From contig NZ_JAEAMR010000004.1 in NCBI RefSeq assembly GCF_015999245.1, positions 385,047 to 429,130 of the forward strand: a stretch of 44,084 nucleotides of DNA. Reading direction: 5' to 3'. Positions 7,009 to 16,096 of this stretch are shown here, piece by piece. The notes under the pieces were generated by a model. It did no database searches. It was not told the DNA's origin and saw nothing but the letters and a program-made list of their open reading frames with translations. The DNA is from Streptomyces sp. AV19. GTDB taxonomy: Bacteria; Actinomycetota; Actinomycetes; Streptomycetales; Streptomycetaceae. The translations under genes were made by a program, and so were the position numbers. Positions within the stretch are counted from its first letter, which is position 1, and each line of letters begins with the position of its first letter.

Positions 7009-7665
7009 TCACCGCGCCGTGGGCGGAACGCCCGCCTCCGGCCGTACCCCGGCGACCGCGGCCGTCCTGGGACCCACGCCCAGGGCCAGCGCGGCCCGCA
7101 AATCCACGCCGGTGTCCACGTCCCGGCGCACGGAATCCACCCCGGACAACACGATTTCGCGGGCACCGGAGGCGCGGTGCCGGGCGCGCGAGCGGCCCTC
7201 GAACGCCGGCGCCAAAGGTATTCCGGGAGCCGCCGCCAGCAGCGTCGTCCCGATTCCCGCCGCATCGGCGAGAAATGCCCGCGGGAATTCCGCGGCCGAA
7301 TCGAGCACCCGCCCGAGTTCCGCGGCGCGCAGCGCCGGGAGGTCGGCGTTCAACGTCGCCACGGCCGCCCGCGGGCGGTGCGCGCGGACCGCGCGCGCCC
7401 CGTGCGCCAGCGCCGCGTTCAGCCCCTGTCCGCCGGGCGGTTCGGGCACCGCGCGGGCGCCGAGCGCGGTCAGCTCCGCGCTCGCGAGCGGATCGTCGGT
7501 GACAACCACCACATCGTCCACCGCGGCGCAGGCCAGCGCCGCGTCCACCGTGTCCAGCGCGAAGGCCAGCGCCAGCGCCGAGCGGGGCAGGGCCCCGACG
7601 GCGTCCGCCAGGCGGCTCTTGGCCCGGGCCAGCGGCTTGAGCGGAACCACCAGGGTCCAGACCAC
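7009..7665 (-). CDS. cofC: 2-phospho-L-lactate / PEP guanylyltransferase
   Basis: A 218-residue CofC/FbiD-type nucleotidyltransferase of coenzyme F420 synthesis, which joins GTP to phosphoenolpyruvate or 2-phospholactate. Visible motifs are the N-terminal VPLKPLARAKSRLA (nucleotide loop), VVVVTDDP, PGGQGLNAAL and the metal-binding NADLPAL. Length matches the family. The GTG at 7665 follows GGAAGGAAGGG. It is probably a single-gene unit, or the upstream member of a unit with the small gene 17 bases downstream. In actinobacteria F420 serves many redox enzymes. Confidence 0.9.
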   Translation of the reverse strand: MVWTLVVPLKPLARAKSRLADAVGALPRSALALAFALDTVDAALACAAVDDVVVVTDDPLASAELTALGARAVPEPPGGQGLNAALAHGARAVRAHRPRAAVATLNADLPALRAAELGRVLDSAAEFPRAFLADAAGIGTTLLAAAPGIPLAPAFEGRSRARHRASGAREIVLSGVDSVRRDVDTGVDLRAALALGVGPRTAAVAGVRPEAGVPPTAR

Positions 7666-7863
7666 GGCAGCCCTTCCTTCCCGATCTCGCGTACGGCGTT
7701 CATTGTTGCCTGCCGCCCGGTCGCCACCGGCTGCCGCGTCCCCGGGACGGGCACGGGGTTACGGTGTTCTCGACAGACCGGGTACCCGGGGCGACACTTG
7801 TCCGGCCGCAGGGTGCGCAGCGGACCCGCGGAAGCTTCCAGGTCCCAAGAGAAGGGTGTACGG

Positions 7864-8613
7864 GTGTCCCGCCACAGAATCGGCTTCTGGTACCGCTTTA
7901 CGGCGGTGTTGGCGAAACCGCCGCTCGTGGTTCTGTTCAAGCGGGAGTGGCGCGGAATGGAGCACATTCCGGCCGACGGCGGCTTTATCACCGCCGTCAA
8001 CCACAACTCCTATCTGGACCCGCTCTCCTACGCCCACTTCCAGTACAACACCGGGCGCGTCCCCCGCTTCCTGGCCAAGGCCGGCCTCTTCCGCAACGGC
8101 TTCGTCGGCACCCTGCTGCGCGGCACCGGCCAGATCCCCGTCTACCGCGAGAGCACCGACGCCGCCAACGCCTTCCGCGCCGCCGTCGAGGCCATCAACA
8201 AGGGCGAGTGCGTGGCCTTCTACCCCGAGGGCACCCTCACCCGCGACCCCGACATGTGGCCCATGGAGGGCAAGACCGGTGCCGCCCGCGTCGCGCTGCT
8301 CACCCGGGCACCCGTGATCCCGGTGGCCCAGTGGGGCGCCCACGAGGCCATGCCGCCGTACGCCAAGGAGAAGAAGCTGCGGCTCTTCCCGCGCAAGACG
8401 CTCAAGGTGCTGGCCGGACCGCCGGTGGACCTCTCCGCGTACCACGGCAAGGAACCGACCGCCGAGGTGCTGCGCGAGATCACCGAGAAGATCATGGCCG
8501 CGATCACCGAACTCCTCGCCGAACTCCGGGACGAGCCGGCCCCCGCCGAGCCGTACAACCTCAAGAAGGCCCGCGCGGCGGCGCGCCGCCGGAGCCAGGA
8601 GGAGAGCAAGTGA
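7864..8613 (+). CDS. plsC: 1-acyl-sn-glycerol-3-phosphate acyltransferase
   Basis: A 249-residue PlsC-family acyltransferase making phosphatidic acid. Residues H47 and D52 form the catalytic HX4D motif (NHNSYLD), and FYPEGTLTRD is the EGT glycerol-phosphate binding motif. A hydrophobic N-terminal helix (LAKPPLVVLF) suits peripheral membrane binding. The C terminus is a basic tail (KKARAAARRR). I choose the GTG at 7864, preceded by AGAGAAGGG. Its stop overlaps the gpsA start by 4 bases, so phospholipid precursor genes are translationally coupled. Confidence 0.94.
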   Translation: MSRHRIGFWYRFTAVLAKPPLVVLFKREWRGMEHIPADGGFITAVNHNSYLDPLSYAHFQYNTGRVPRFLAKAGLFRNGFVGTLLRGTGQIPVYRESTDAANAFRAAVEAINKGECVAFYPEGTLTRDPDMWPMEGKTGAARVALLTRAPVIPVAQWGAHEAMPPYAKEKKLRLFPRKTLKVLAGPPVDLSAYHGKEPTAEVLREITEKIMAAITELLAELRDEPAPAEPYNLKKARAAARRRSQEESK

Positions 8614-9611
8614 CGCGCTGCGCCGTCTTCGGCACCGGTTCCTGGGGCACCGCCTTCGCGATGATCCTCGCGGACGCCGGATGCGAGGTGACCCTGTGGG
8701 GCCGCCGCGCCTCCGTCGTGGACGCCGTCAACACCGGCCGCACCAACCCCGACTACCTCCCCGGCGTCGAACTGCCCGCCGCCGTACGGGCCACCACGGA
8801 TCCCGCCGAGGCCGCGGCCGGCGCCGACTTCACCGTCCTCGCGATCCCCTCGCAGACCCTGCGCGCCAACCTCGCCGAGTGGGCGCCCCTGCTGGCCGGC
8901 GACACCGTGCTCGTCTCCCTGATGAAGGGCGTCGAACTCGGCACGGCCAAGCGGATGAGCGAGGTGATCGAGGAGGTCGCCAAGGTCTCCGCGGACCGCG
9001 TCGCCGTCCTCACCGGACCCAACCTCGCCAAGGAGATCGCCGCGCGGCAGCCCGCCGCCGCCGTCGTCGCCTGCCGCGACGAGGAGGCGGCCAAGCGCCT
9101 CCAGCGGGCCTGCCACACCGCGTACTTCCGCCCGTACACCAACACCGACGTGGTCGGCTGCGAACTCGGCGGCGCCGTCAAGAACGTCATCGCGCTCGCG
9201 GTGGGCATCGCCGACGGCATGGGGCTCGGCGACAACGCCAAGGCGTCCCTCATCACCCGCGGACTGGCCGAGACCACCCGGCTGGGACTGGCGATGGGCG
9301 CCGACGCGCACACCTTCGCCGGACTCGCGGGCATGGGCGACCTCGTCGCCACCTGTTCCTCGCCGCTCTCGCGCAACAACACCTTCGGCCACAACCTCGG
9401 GCGCGGCATGAGCCTGGAGGAGACCATCGCGGTCACCAAGCAGACCGCCGAGGGCGTCAAGTCCTGCCAGTCCGTGCTGGATCTGGCGCGCAGGCACCAT
9501 GTCGACATGCCGATCACCGAGACCGTCGTGGGCATCGTGCACGAGGGCAAGCCGCCCATGGTCGCCCTCAAGGAGCTGATGTCGCGCAGCGCCAAGGCCG
9601 AGCGGCACTGA
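8610..9611 (+). CDS. gpsA: NAD(P)+ glycerol-3-phosphate dehydrogenase
   Basis: A 333-residue GpsA that reduces dihydroxyacetone phosphate to sn-glycerol-3-phosphate for membrane lipids. The N terminus carries the Rossmann GTGSWGTAFA loop, later VLTGPNLAKEIA, and the catalytic-lysine region ELGGAVKNVIALAVGIADG, then the GMGDLVATCSS loop. Start GTG 8610 overlaps the plsC stop (GTGA) and follows GGAGGAGAG. Length is typical. Confidence 0.97.
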   Translation: MTRCAVFGTGSWGTAFAMILADAGCEVTLWGRRASVVDAVNTGRTNPDYLPGVELPAAVRATTDPAEAAAGADFTVLAIPSQTLRANLAEWAPLLAGDTVLVSLMKGVELGTAKRMSEVIEEVAKVSADRVAVLTGPNLAKEIAARQPAAAVVACRDEEAAKRLQRACHTAYFRPYTNTDVVGCELGGAVKNVIALAVGIADGMGLGDNAKASLITRGLAETTRLGLAMGADAHTFAGLAGMGDLVATCSSPLSRNNTFGHNLGRGMSLEETIAVTKQTAEGVKSCQSVLDLARRHHVDMPITETVVGIVHEGKPPMVALKELMSRSAKAERH

Positions 9612-9645
9612 GACAGCGGGTGGCACAAGGTACTCTCAACGCGAT

Positions 9646-10794
9646 ATGAGCAGCGAGAACCCCACCCAGAACCCCGACCGCAAGCCCCGCGTCGCGGTGG
9701 TCTTCGGCGGCCGCAGTTCCGAGCACGCGATCTCGGTGGTCACCGCGGGCGCCGTGCTGCGCGCGATCGACCGCACCAAGTACGACGTGCTGCCGATCGG
9801 CATTACCACCGACGGCCGTTGGGCGCTGACCGCCGACGATCCCGAGCGGATGGCCATCGCCGACCGCGCGCTGCCGAGCGTCGAGCAGCTCGCGGAGTCT
9901 GCCGACGGTGAGGTCCTGCTGCCCGTCGCCCCGGCCCGCCGCGAGGTCGTCTACTCCGAGCCCGGCGCCGTGCCCAAGGCGCTCGGCGAGGTCGACGTCG
10001 TCTTCCCGGTGCTGCACGGCCCGTACGGCGAGGACGGCACCCTCCAGGGCATGCTGGAACTGGCCGGCATCCCCTACGTGGGCGCGGGCGTCCTCGCCTC
10101 GGCCGTCGGCCAGGACAAGGAGTACATGAAGCGGATCTTCATCTCCTACGGACTGCCCGTCGGCCCGTACGAGGTGATCCGCCCGCGCGAGTGGGAGGCC
10201 GACCCGGTCGCCGCGCGCCGCAAGATCGTGGACTTCGCCGAGCAGCACGGCTGGCCGCTCTTCGTGAAGCCCGCCCGCGCCGGCTCGTCCATGGGCATCA
10301 CCAAGATCGACGACGCCGACGGCCTGGACGGCGCGATCGAGGAGGCCCGGCGCCACGACCCCAAGGTCGTCGTGGAGGCGCTGCTGCGCGGCCGCGAGAT
10401 CGAGTGCGGGGTGCTGGAGTTCGAGGACGGGCCGCGCGCCAGCGTCCCGGCCGAGATCCCGCCGGTGGAGGCGCACAGCTTCTACGACTTCGAGGCCAAG
10501 TACATCGACTCCGCCTCCGGCATCGTGCCCGCGCCGCTCACCGAGGAGCAGACCCGCCGCGTCCAGGAGCTGGCCGTCCGCGCCTTCGACGCCACCTCCT
10601 GCGAGGGGCTGGTCCGCGCCGACTTCTTCCTCGGCGAGGACGGCGAGTTCGTCATCAACGAGATCAACACCATGCCCGGCTTCACGCCGATCTCCATGTA
10701 CCCGCGCATGTGGCAGGAGAGCGGCGTCACTTACCCGGAGCTGGTGGACCGGCTGATCCAGGCGGCGCTGCGCCGCCCGACCGGGCTGCGCTAG
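9646..10794 (+). CDS. ddlA: D-alanine--D-alanine ligase
   Basis: A 382-residue ATP-grasp ligase for peptidoglycan precursors. Motifs: VAVVFGGRSSEHAIS at the N terminus, HGPYGEDGTLQGMLE, the ATP-grasp KPARAGSSMG, and EINTMPGFT near the C terminus. The omega loop has FYDFEAKY, the KY type specific for D-Ala-D-Ala rather than D-Ala-D-Lac. It ends 4 bases into the convergent lipoprotein gene. No Shine-Dalgarno precedes ATG 9646, but TACTCT (9631-9636) lies 9 bases upstream, consistent with a leaderless mRNA. Confidence 0.97.
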   Translation: MSSENPTQNPDRKPRVAVVFGGRSSEHAISVVTAGAVLRAIDRTKYDVLPIGITTDGRWALTADDPERMAIADRALPSVEQLAESADGEVLLPVAPARREVVYSEPGAVPKALGEVDVVFPVLHGPYGEDGTLQGMLELAGIPYVGAGVLASAVGQDKEYMKRIFISYGLPVGPYEVIRPREWEADPVAARRKIVDFAEQHGWPLFVKPARAGSSMGITKIDDADGLDGAIEEARRHDPKVVVEALLRGREIECGVLEFEDGPRASVPAEIPPVEAHSFYDFEAKYIDSASGIVPAPLTEEQTRRVQELAVRAFDATSCEGLVRADFFLGEDGEFVINEINTMPGFTPISMYPRMWQESGVTYPELVDRLIQAALRRPTGLR

Positions 10795-11315
10795 GAGCGC
10801 GCGTCGTCCGGGTCCTGGGAGGGCACCGTCCTCTTGACGGCGGCGGCGAGATCGATGAGCGCGCTCATGTCGCCGCCGTCGCCGACGACCTCCTTCGGCA
10901 GTGTCACCTCGATGTACACCGGCCGCAGCGGGGTGGTGAGGCGGATGCCCCCGTCCCCGAGCCGCTCGGGGGCCCATTGGACGCCGTCGATCACCGCCGC
11001 GTCCGTCGCCGGGTCGTTGAACATCGCCGGGCGCGGCACCCCGCAGCGCAGGGTGATCGACGGATCGTCGCCCCAGGCGGCGGTGAAGTCCGAGACCGGC
11101 TCGGTGGCGCGGCGCTTCAGGCCGCCCACGGAGGCGGGCAGTTGGCCGTGCAGGGCCCGGCAGAGCTCGGCCTGCCGGCCCGTCGGCGCGGGCGTGGGCA
11201 CCGCCGGCCCCGCGGCCCGGTCCGCCGCCGAGCAGGCGACGAGCGTGCACAGCAGGGCGGCGGCGGGCAGGCCGGTCAGCCGGCGGCCGGCCGGCCGGTG
11301 GAGCGAAAGGTTCAC
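10791..11315 (-). CDS. DUF3515 lipoprotein
   Basis: A 174-residue secreted lipoprotein. Residues 1-29 form a signal peptide with basic N region, hydrophobic core and lipobox LVAC. The rest matches the actinobacterial DUF3515 family as I know it (CRALHGQLPASVGGL, CGVPRP, VYIEVTLPKEV); its function is unknown. The GTG start at 11315 has no Shine-Dalgarno and is preceded, 6 bases away on its strand, by TATGCT, so it may be leaderless. It converges with ddlA, overlapping by 4 bases. Confidence 0.85.
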   Translation of the reverse strand: MNLSLHRPAGRRLTGLPAAALLCTLVACSAADRAAGPAVPTPAPTGRQAELCRALHGQLPASVGGLKRRATEPVSDFTAAWGDDPSITLRCGVPRPAMFNDPATDAAVIDGVQWAPERLGDGGIRLTTPLRPVYIEVTLPKEVVGDGGDMSALIDLAAAVKRTVPSQDPDDARS

Positions 11316-11334
11316 CGGCCGAGCATACGAGGGG

Positions 11335-11568
11335 TCAGAGGTGGACCACCGGGCAGGTCAGCGTGCGGGTGATCCCGTCGACCTGCTGGACCTTGGCCAC
11401 GACCATCCGGCCGAGCTCGTCCACGGTGTCGGCCTGGGCGCGCACGATCACGTCATAGGGACCCGTGACATCCTCGGCCTTGATCACGCCGTTGATCTTC
11501 GAGATGACTTCGGCCACGGTCGACGCCTTGCCGACCTCGGTCTGGATCAGGATGTACGCCTGTACCAC
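11335..11568 (-). CDS. stand-alone Lrp/AsnC ligand-binding (RAM) domain protein
   Basis: A 77-residue protein that is only the C-terminal RAM domain of Lrp/AsnC regulators (VVQAYILIQTEVGKA, GPYDVIVRAQADTVDEL, ITRTLTCPVVHL), without a DNA-binding helix-turn-helix. Such proteins form amino-acid-binding oligomers, often modulating full-length Lrp proteins. I choose the GTG at 11568 because GGAGG lies 5 bases upstream; a longer in-frame ATG at 11640 has no support. It is divergent from thiL and 19 bases upstream of the lipoprotein gene. Confidence 0.9.
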   Translation of the reverse strand: MVQAYILIQTEVGKASTVAEVISKINGVIKAEDVTGPYDVIVRAQADTVDELGRMVVAKVQQVDGITRTLTCPVVHL

Positions 11569-11743
11569 GGAACCTCCAGGGCGGCTACGAGGATCATGTG
11601 GGGAGAAGAGACGCCACCGTACCGCGCCGCCGCACGGCACGGGGAGACCCGCGCGGCCTGCGCGGCGCGGGACGCCTCACTGCGGGGCGTCTTCGAAAAC
11701 GGCATCCCGAAATCAGGGCAACGGAACTCCGAGGAGGAGCGCA

Positions 11744-12778
11744 GTGAAAGGCACCGTCGGCGAGTTGGGGGAGTTCGGGCTCATCAGGGAGCTGACGTCC
11801 CGGCTCACCACCACTCCGGCCGTCCGGCTCGGACCGGGCGACGACGCCGCGGTGGTCGCAGCGCCCGACCGGAGGGTCGTGGCCAGTACGGACGTGCTCC
11901 TGGAGGGGCGGCACTTCCGACGTGACTGGTCCACCGCCTACGACGTGGGGCGCAAGGCCGCCGCGCAGAACCTGGCCGACATCGCCGCGATGGGCGCCGT
12001 GCCCACCGCCGTGCTCCTCGCCCTCGTGGTCCCGGCCGAACTGCCCGCCACCTGGCCCATGGAGCTGATGGACGGCATCCGCGACGAGTGCCAGGTGGCC
12101 GGGGCGGCGGTGGTCGGCGGGGACGTGGTGCGCGGCGAGACGATCACCGTCTCCATCACGGCCCTCGGCGACCTGCGCAACCACGAACCGGTCACCCGCT
12201 CCGGCGCCCAGCCCGGCGACGTCGTCGCCGTCACCGGCTGGCTGGGCTGGTCCGCGGCCGGACTGGCCGTCCTCTCCCGGGGCTTCCGCTCCCCGCGCGC
12301 CTTCGTCGAGGCGCACCGCCGGCCCGAACCGCCGTACCACGCCGGTCCCGCCGCCGCCTCGCTCGGCGCCACGTCCATGACGGACGTCAGCGACGGGCTG
12401 ATCGCGGACCTCGGGCACATCGCCGAGGCCAGCAAGGTCCGCATCGACCTGCGCACCGCCGCGATCGACGTCCCCACGCAGATGTCCGACATCGGGCAGG
12501 CCGTGGGCGTGGACCCGATGCAGTGGGTGCTCACCGGGGGAGAGGACCACGCGATCGTCGCGACCTTCCCGCCGGACGTGAAGCTGCCCGCCCGCTGGCG
12601 GGTCATCGGCGAGGTGGTCAGCCCGTCCGCCCTGCCCCAGGTGACCGTGGACGGCGCGCCGTGGGACCGCACGGGCGGCTGGGACCACTTCGGGGACGGG
12701 TACGAGTACGGGGACCTCGGGGGCGCCGACGCCGGCGCCTTCGGTGACGAGGGCCACGACGGGCCCCTGGAGGACTGA
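11744..12778 (+). CDS. thiL: thiamine-monophosphate kinase
   Basis: A 344-residue PurM-like kinase making thiamine diphosphate. Motifs: RLGPGDDAAVV (N-terminal metal loop), STDVLLEGRHF, GRKAAAQNLADIAAMGA, VGGDVVRGE, TDVSDGL and the C-terminal GGEDHAIV. The last 30 residues are an acidic Gly/Asp-rich tail. The GTG at 11744 follows GGAGGAGCGC. thiD follows after 15 bases. Confidence 0.95.
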   Translation: MKGTVGELGEFGLIRELTSRLTTTPAVRLGPGDDAAVVAAPDRRVVASTDVLLEGRHFRRDWSTAYDVGRKAAAQNLADIAAMGAVPTAVLLALVVPAELPATWPMELMDGIRDECQVAGAAVVGGDVVRGETITVSITALGDLRNHEPVTRSGAQPGDVVAVTGWLGWSAAGLAVLSRGFRSPRAFVEAHRRPEPPYHAGPAAASLGATSMTDVSDGLIADLGHIAEASKVRIDLRTAAIDVPTQMSDIGQAVGVDPMQWVLTGGEDHAIVATFPPDVKLPARWRVIGEVVSPSALPQVTVDGAPWDRTGGWDHFGDGYEYGDLGGADAGAFGDEGHDGPLED

Positions 12779-12793
12779 GCCTAGATTGGGCCC

Positions 12794-13582
12794 ATGCCGA
12801 TACCTCCTCGTGTGCTGACCGTCGCCGGGTCCGACTCCGGCGGCGGGGCGGGCATCCAGGCCGACCTGAAGACCATGCTCGCCCTCGGCGTCCACGGCAT
12901 GAGCGTGCTCACCGCCGTCACCGCGCAGAACTCCCGCGGCGTGCAGGGGGCCTGGCCGCTGCCGGCGGAGGCCGTGCGGGCGCAGTTCCGCAGCGTCGTG
13001 GACGACATCGGCGTCCAGGCGGTGAAGACGGGCATGCTCGCCTCGGCCGAACTCGTGGAGACGGTGGCCGGGCTGCTCGCCGGCGTGGACGCGCCCGTGG
13101 TCTGCGACCCCGTCGGCATCTCCAAGCACGGTGACCCGCTGCTGGCCGCGTCGGCGCGCGACGCGCTGCGGCTGAAGCTGCTTCCGCTCGCGACCGTCGC
13201 CACGCCGAACTTGGATGAGGTGGCGTGGCTCACCGGCGTCCGCGTGGGCGGCGAGTCCGACCTGCGGGCGGCGGCGGAGGCGGTGCTGGAGCTGGGACCG
13301 CGGTGGGTGCTGATCAAGGGCGGACACCTGGAGGGGGACGCCGTGGACCTGCTCACGGACGGCACGACGGAGCGGTGGCTGCGGGCGCGGCGCCATGACA
13401 ACCGGCATACGCACGGGACGGGGTGCACGCTGGCGAGTGCGATCGCGTGCGGGCTGGCGCGGGGGCGCTCCGTGCCGGATGCCGTCGCGGCGGCGAAGGA
13501 GTACGTGACGGGGGCGATCGCGGCCGGGTTCGCGCTGGGGGAGGGGATCGGGCCGGTGGATCACGGGTGGCGGTGGCGGTAG
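12794..13582 (+). CDS. thiD: hydroxymethylpyrimidine (phosphate) kinase
   Basis: A 262-residue ribokinase-fold enzyme that phosphorylates HMP and HMP-P in thiamine synthesis. It shows [18 protein letters not shown] at the N terminus, the AVTAQNS substrate loop, the VCDPV strand, and the C-terminal anion hole [14 protein letters not shown]. It pairs logically with thiL. ATG 12794 has no Shine-Dalgarno; TAGATT (12782-12787) ends 6 bases upstream, so a leaderless internal transcript is possible besides read-through from thiL. Confidence 0.96.
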   Translation: MPIPPRVLTVAGSDSGGGAGIQADLKTMLALGVHGMSVLTAVTAQNSRGVQGAWPLPAEAVRAQFRSVVDDIGVQAVKTGMLASAELVETVAGLLAGVDAPVVCDPVGISKHGDPLLAASARDALRLKLLPLATVATPNLDEVAWLTGVRVGGESDLRAAAEAVLELGPRWVLIKGGHLEGDAVDLLTDGTTERWLRARRHDNRHTHGTGCTLASAIACGLARGRSVPDAVAAAKEYVTGAIAAGFALGEGIGPVDHGWRWR

Positions 13583-13596
13583 GCGGTAGGGCTGCT

Positions 13597-13770
13597 GGCG
13601 CGGTGAGGGTGCCCCGGACCCTCCCCCAGAGGGGGTACCCCCACTTTCACCGTTCCCGGGGAGACCCCGGACCCCGTCCGCCCTTCGGGCGGAGTCCTCA
13701 AACGCCGCGAACGCGGCGCAGCCGCGTTGCCACGCGCGGAGCGCGCGAGAAACGGTGAAAGGTGCGGGCC
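13597..13770. repeat. dispersed palindromic element, copy 2
   Basis: Directly behind the thiD stop and between the convergent thiD and recG. It starts with GCGCGGTGAGGGTGCCCCGG, nearly as copy 1. Positions 13611-13643 match 2507-2539 in inverted orientation (31 of 33), and 13665-13706 equal 2427-2468. Instead of the long palindrome there are two short hairpins (AACGCGGC/GCCGCGTT and CGCGC/GCGCG), and GAAACGGTGAAAGG at the end is the inverse of the CTTTCACCGTT block near the start. Likely also acts as the terminator for both genes. Confidence 0.78.
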
Positions 13771-13780
13771 GGGGGCAGAC

Positions 13781-15961
13781 TCACCCCTTCTCCAGGAACT
13801 CCTCCCGCTCCGCGTCCAGCAGCGCGTCCAGCGCCGTTCGCAGCTCCGGGAGCCGCTCCAGGCCGGGGTCGGCGGTCACCACGGCCGTCGCCTCCTCCCG
13901 CGCCGCCGCGATGACCTCCTCGTCGTCGATGACGGCGAGCATCCGCAGCGAGGACCGGGCCCCGGACTGCGCCTGCCCCAGGACGTCCCCCTCGCGGCGC
14001 TGCTCCAGGTCGATCCGGGACAGCTCGAAGCCGTCGAGCGTGGCGGCCACGGCGCCGAGCCGGGCGCGGGCCGGGCTCGCCTCGCCCGCCTCCGTGACCA
14101 GGAGGCACAGGCCCGGCGCGGAGCCCCGCCCGACGCGCCCGCGCAGCTGGTGCAGCTGGGAGACGCCGAACCGGTCCGCGTCCATGATCACCATGACCGT
14201 GGAGTTGGGGACGTTCACCCCGACCTCGATCACCGTGGTCGCGACCAGCACGTCCACCTCGCCGGCGGCGAACCGCCGCATGACGTCGTCCTTGGCCTCC
14301 GGCTGCATCCGGCCGTGCAGCACCTCGACGCGGAGCCCGGCCAGCGACCCCTTCGCCAGCTGCCCGGCGATGTCCAGGACGGCCAGCGGGGGCCGCTTCT
14401 CCTCGTCCGCGCCGGCGGGGGACTTGCCGTTCTCGTCCTCGTCGCCGATGCGCGGGCACACCACGTACGCCTGGTGCCCGCCCTCGACCTCCTCCCGTAC
14501 CCGCTCCCAGGCGCGCGTCAGGAAGTGAGGCTTGTCCTTGGCGGGCACCACGTGGGTGGCGATGGGCGAGCGGCCGGCGGGGAGCTGGTCCAGGACGGAC
14601 GTCTCCAGGTCGCCGAAGACGGTCATGGCGACCGTGCGCGGGATGGGCGTGGCGGTCATCACCAGCAGGTGCGGAGGCTGCTTGCCCTTCGAGCGCAAGG
14701 CGTCGCGCTGCTCGACGCCGAAGCGGTGCTGCTCGTCCACGACGACCAGGCCGAGGTCGTGGAACTGCACCTTGTCCTCGATCAGGGCGTGCGTGCCGAC
14801 GACGATCCCGGCCTCGCCGGTGACCAGGTCCAGCAGGGCCCGGCGGCGGGCCGCCGCGCCCATGGAGCCGGTGAGCAGCACGACCTTGGTGCCCCGCTCG
14901 GCGCCGCCGAGCATGCCTCCCTCGGCGAGGTCGCCCATCATCTCGGTGATGGACCGGTGGTGCTGCTGGGCCAGGACCTCGGTGGGGGCGAGCATCGCCG
15001 CCTGGCCGCCCGCGTCCACCACGCCGAGCATGGCGCGCAGGGCGACCAAGGTCTTGCCGCTGCCCACCTCGCCCTGGAGGAGGCGGTGCATCGGGTGCTC
15101 GGTGGCCAGGTCGTCGAAGATCTCGGCGGAGACCGCGCGCTGGCCGTCGGTCAGGGTGAAGGGCAGCCGGGCGTCGAAGGCGTCGAGCAGGCCGCCCTCG
15201 ACGGGCTTGCGGGCCACGGCCGGCAGCTGGGCGTCGGCGTGCCGGCGGCGGGCCAGCGCGACCTGGAGGACGAACGCCTCGTCCCACTTCAGCCTGTCCC
15301 GGGCGGTCTGGACGTCGGCCTTGGCGCGCGGGCGGTGGACCTTGCGGAGGGCGTCCGGCAGCTCGGCCAGGCCCCGGCCCTCGCGCAGGGCGGGCGGCAG
15401 CGGGTCGACCAGGCCCTGCCAGCCGTCGGCCTCGAAGTGGGCCAGCAGCACGTCCACGGCCTTGGCGACCTTCCAGGACTGGACCTGCTTGCAGGCCGGG
15501 TAGAGCGGCAGCAGCCGGCCCGCGAACTCCTCCGCGGCACCGGCCCCGCTGTCGTGGTCCAGCAGCTCGTAGTCGGGGTGGAGGAGCTGGCGGGCGCGGT
15601 TGAAGACCGAGACCTTGCCGGCGAACATCCCGCGCCGGCCGGGCACCAGTTCCTTCTCCCGCGCATAGGCGCCGCGCCCGAAGAAGACCAGTGTCAGCGA
15701 GCCGCTGCCGTCGGTCACGACGACCTCCAGGCGCATGCCCCGGCCGTGGTTGAAGGTCTTCATGGCGGCCTTGGCGACCTGGGCGACGACCGTGACGTGC
15801 TCATCGAGCGGCAGGTCGGCCAGGCGCGTGAGCTCACCGCGCTCGGCGTAGCGGCGCGGGTAGTGGTGCAGCAGGTCACCGGCGGTGTGCAGGTCGAGGT
15901 GCTCGGCCATCACCTTCGCGGTGGTGCCGCCGAGGAGCTTCTTCAGAGGTTCATCCAGCAC
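13781..15961 (-). CDS. recG: ATP-dependent DNA helicase RecG
   Basis: A 726-residue superfamily 2 helicase that remodels replication forks and Holliday junctions. Order: N-terminal wedge/OB domain (DLLHHYPRRYAER, about residues 30-170), Walker A GEVGSGKT, APTEVLAQQH, DEQH box (VVVDEQHRFGVEQR), motif III TATPIPRT, and motifs V-VI VATTVIEVGVN and QLRGRVGRG. I choose the GTG at 15961 since GGAGAAG precedes it; the frame stays open further upstream without homology. The DAK-type gene upstream on the same strand ends 135 bases away. Confidence 0.95.
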   Translation of the reverse strand: MLDEPLKKLLGGTTAKVMAEHLDLHTAGDLLHHYPRRYAERGELTRLADLPLDEHVTVVAQVAKAAMKTFNHGRGMRLEVVVTDGSGSLTLVFFGRGAYAREKELVPGRRGMFAGKVSVFNRARQLLHPDYELLDHDSGAGAAEEFAGRLLPLYPACKQVQSWKVAKAVDVLLAHFEADGWQGLVDPLPPALREGRGLAELPDALRKVHRPRAKADVQTARDRLKWDEAFVLQVALARRRHADAQLPAVARKPVEGGLLDAFDARLPFTLTDGQRAVSAEIFDDLATEHPMHRLLQGEVGSGKTLVALRAMLGVVDAGGQAAMLAPTEVLAQQHHRSITEMMGDLAEGGMLGGAERGTKVVLLTGSMGAAARRRALLDLVTGEAGIVVGTHALIEDKVQFHDLGLVVVDEQHRFGVEQRDALRSKGKQPPHLLVMTATPIPRTVAMTVFGDLETSVLDQLPAGRSPIATHVVPAKDKPHFLTRAWERVREEVEGGHQAYVVCPRIGDEDENGKSPAGADEEKRPPLAVLDIAGQLAKGSLAGLRVEVLHGRMQPEAKDDVMRRFAAGEVDVLVATTVIEVGVNVPNSTVMVIMDADRFGVSQLHQLRGRVGRGSAPGLCLLVTEAGEASPARARLGAVAATLDGFELSRIDLEQRREGDVLGQAQSGARSSLRMLAVIDDEEVIAAAREEATAVVTADPGLERLPELRTALDALLDAEREEFLEKG

Positions 15962-15963
15962 TT

Positions 15964-15993
15964 CTTCTCCAGGGCCTGCTTCTCCAGGGCCTG
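15964..15993. repeat. 15-base tandem duplication covering the recG ribosome binding site
   Basis: CTTCTCCAGGGCCTG occurs twice in tandem without a mismatch. On the recG strand each copy supplies a GGAGAAG; the proximal one is the ribosome binding site. Confidence 0.85.
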
Positions 15994-16096
15994 CGCCACC
16001 GGTATCCGGCTGGGGGTCCGGGGGTCGTCCCCCGGGGTATCGCAGTGTCGAGCGCGGGCACGTTCCCATTCCACACCAGGCCACTGACAACGCGGG

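Noticed and set aside
9646..10794. Vancomycin-type D-Ala-D-Lac ligase
   Set aside because: The omega loop has the KY (EAKY) pair of D-Ala-D-Ala ligases and there are no vanH or vanX neighbours.
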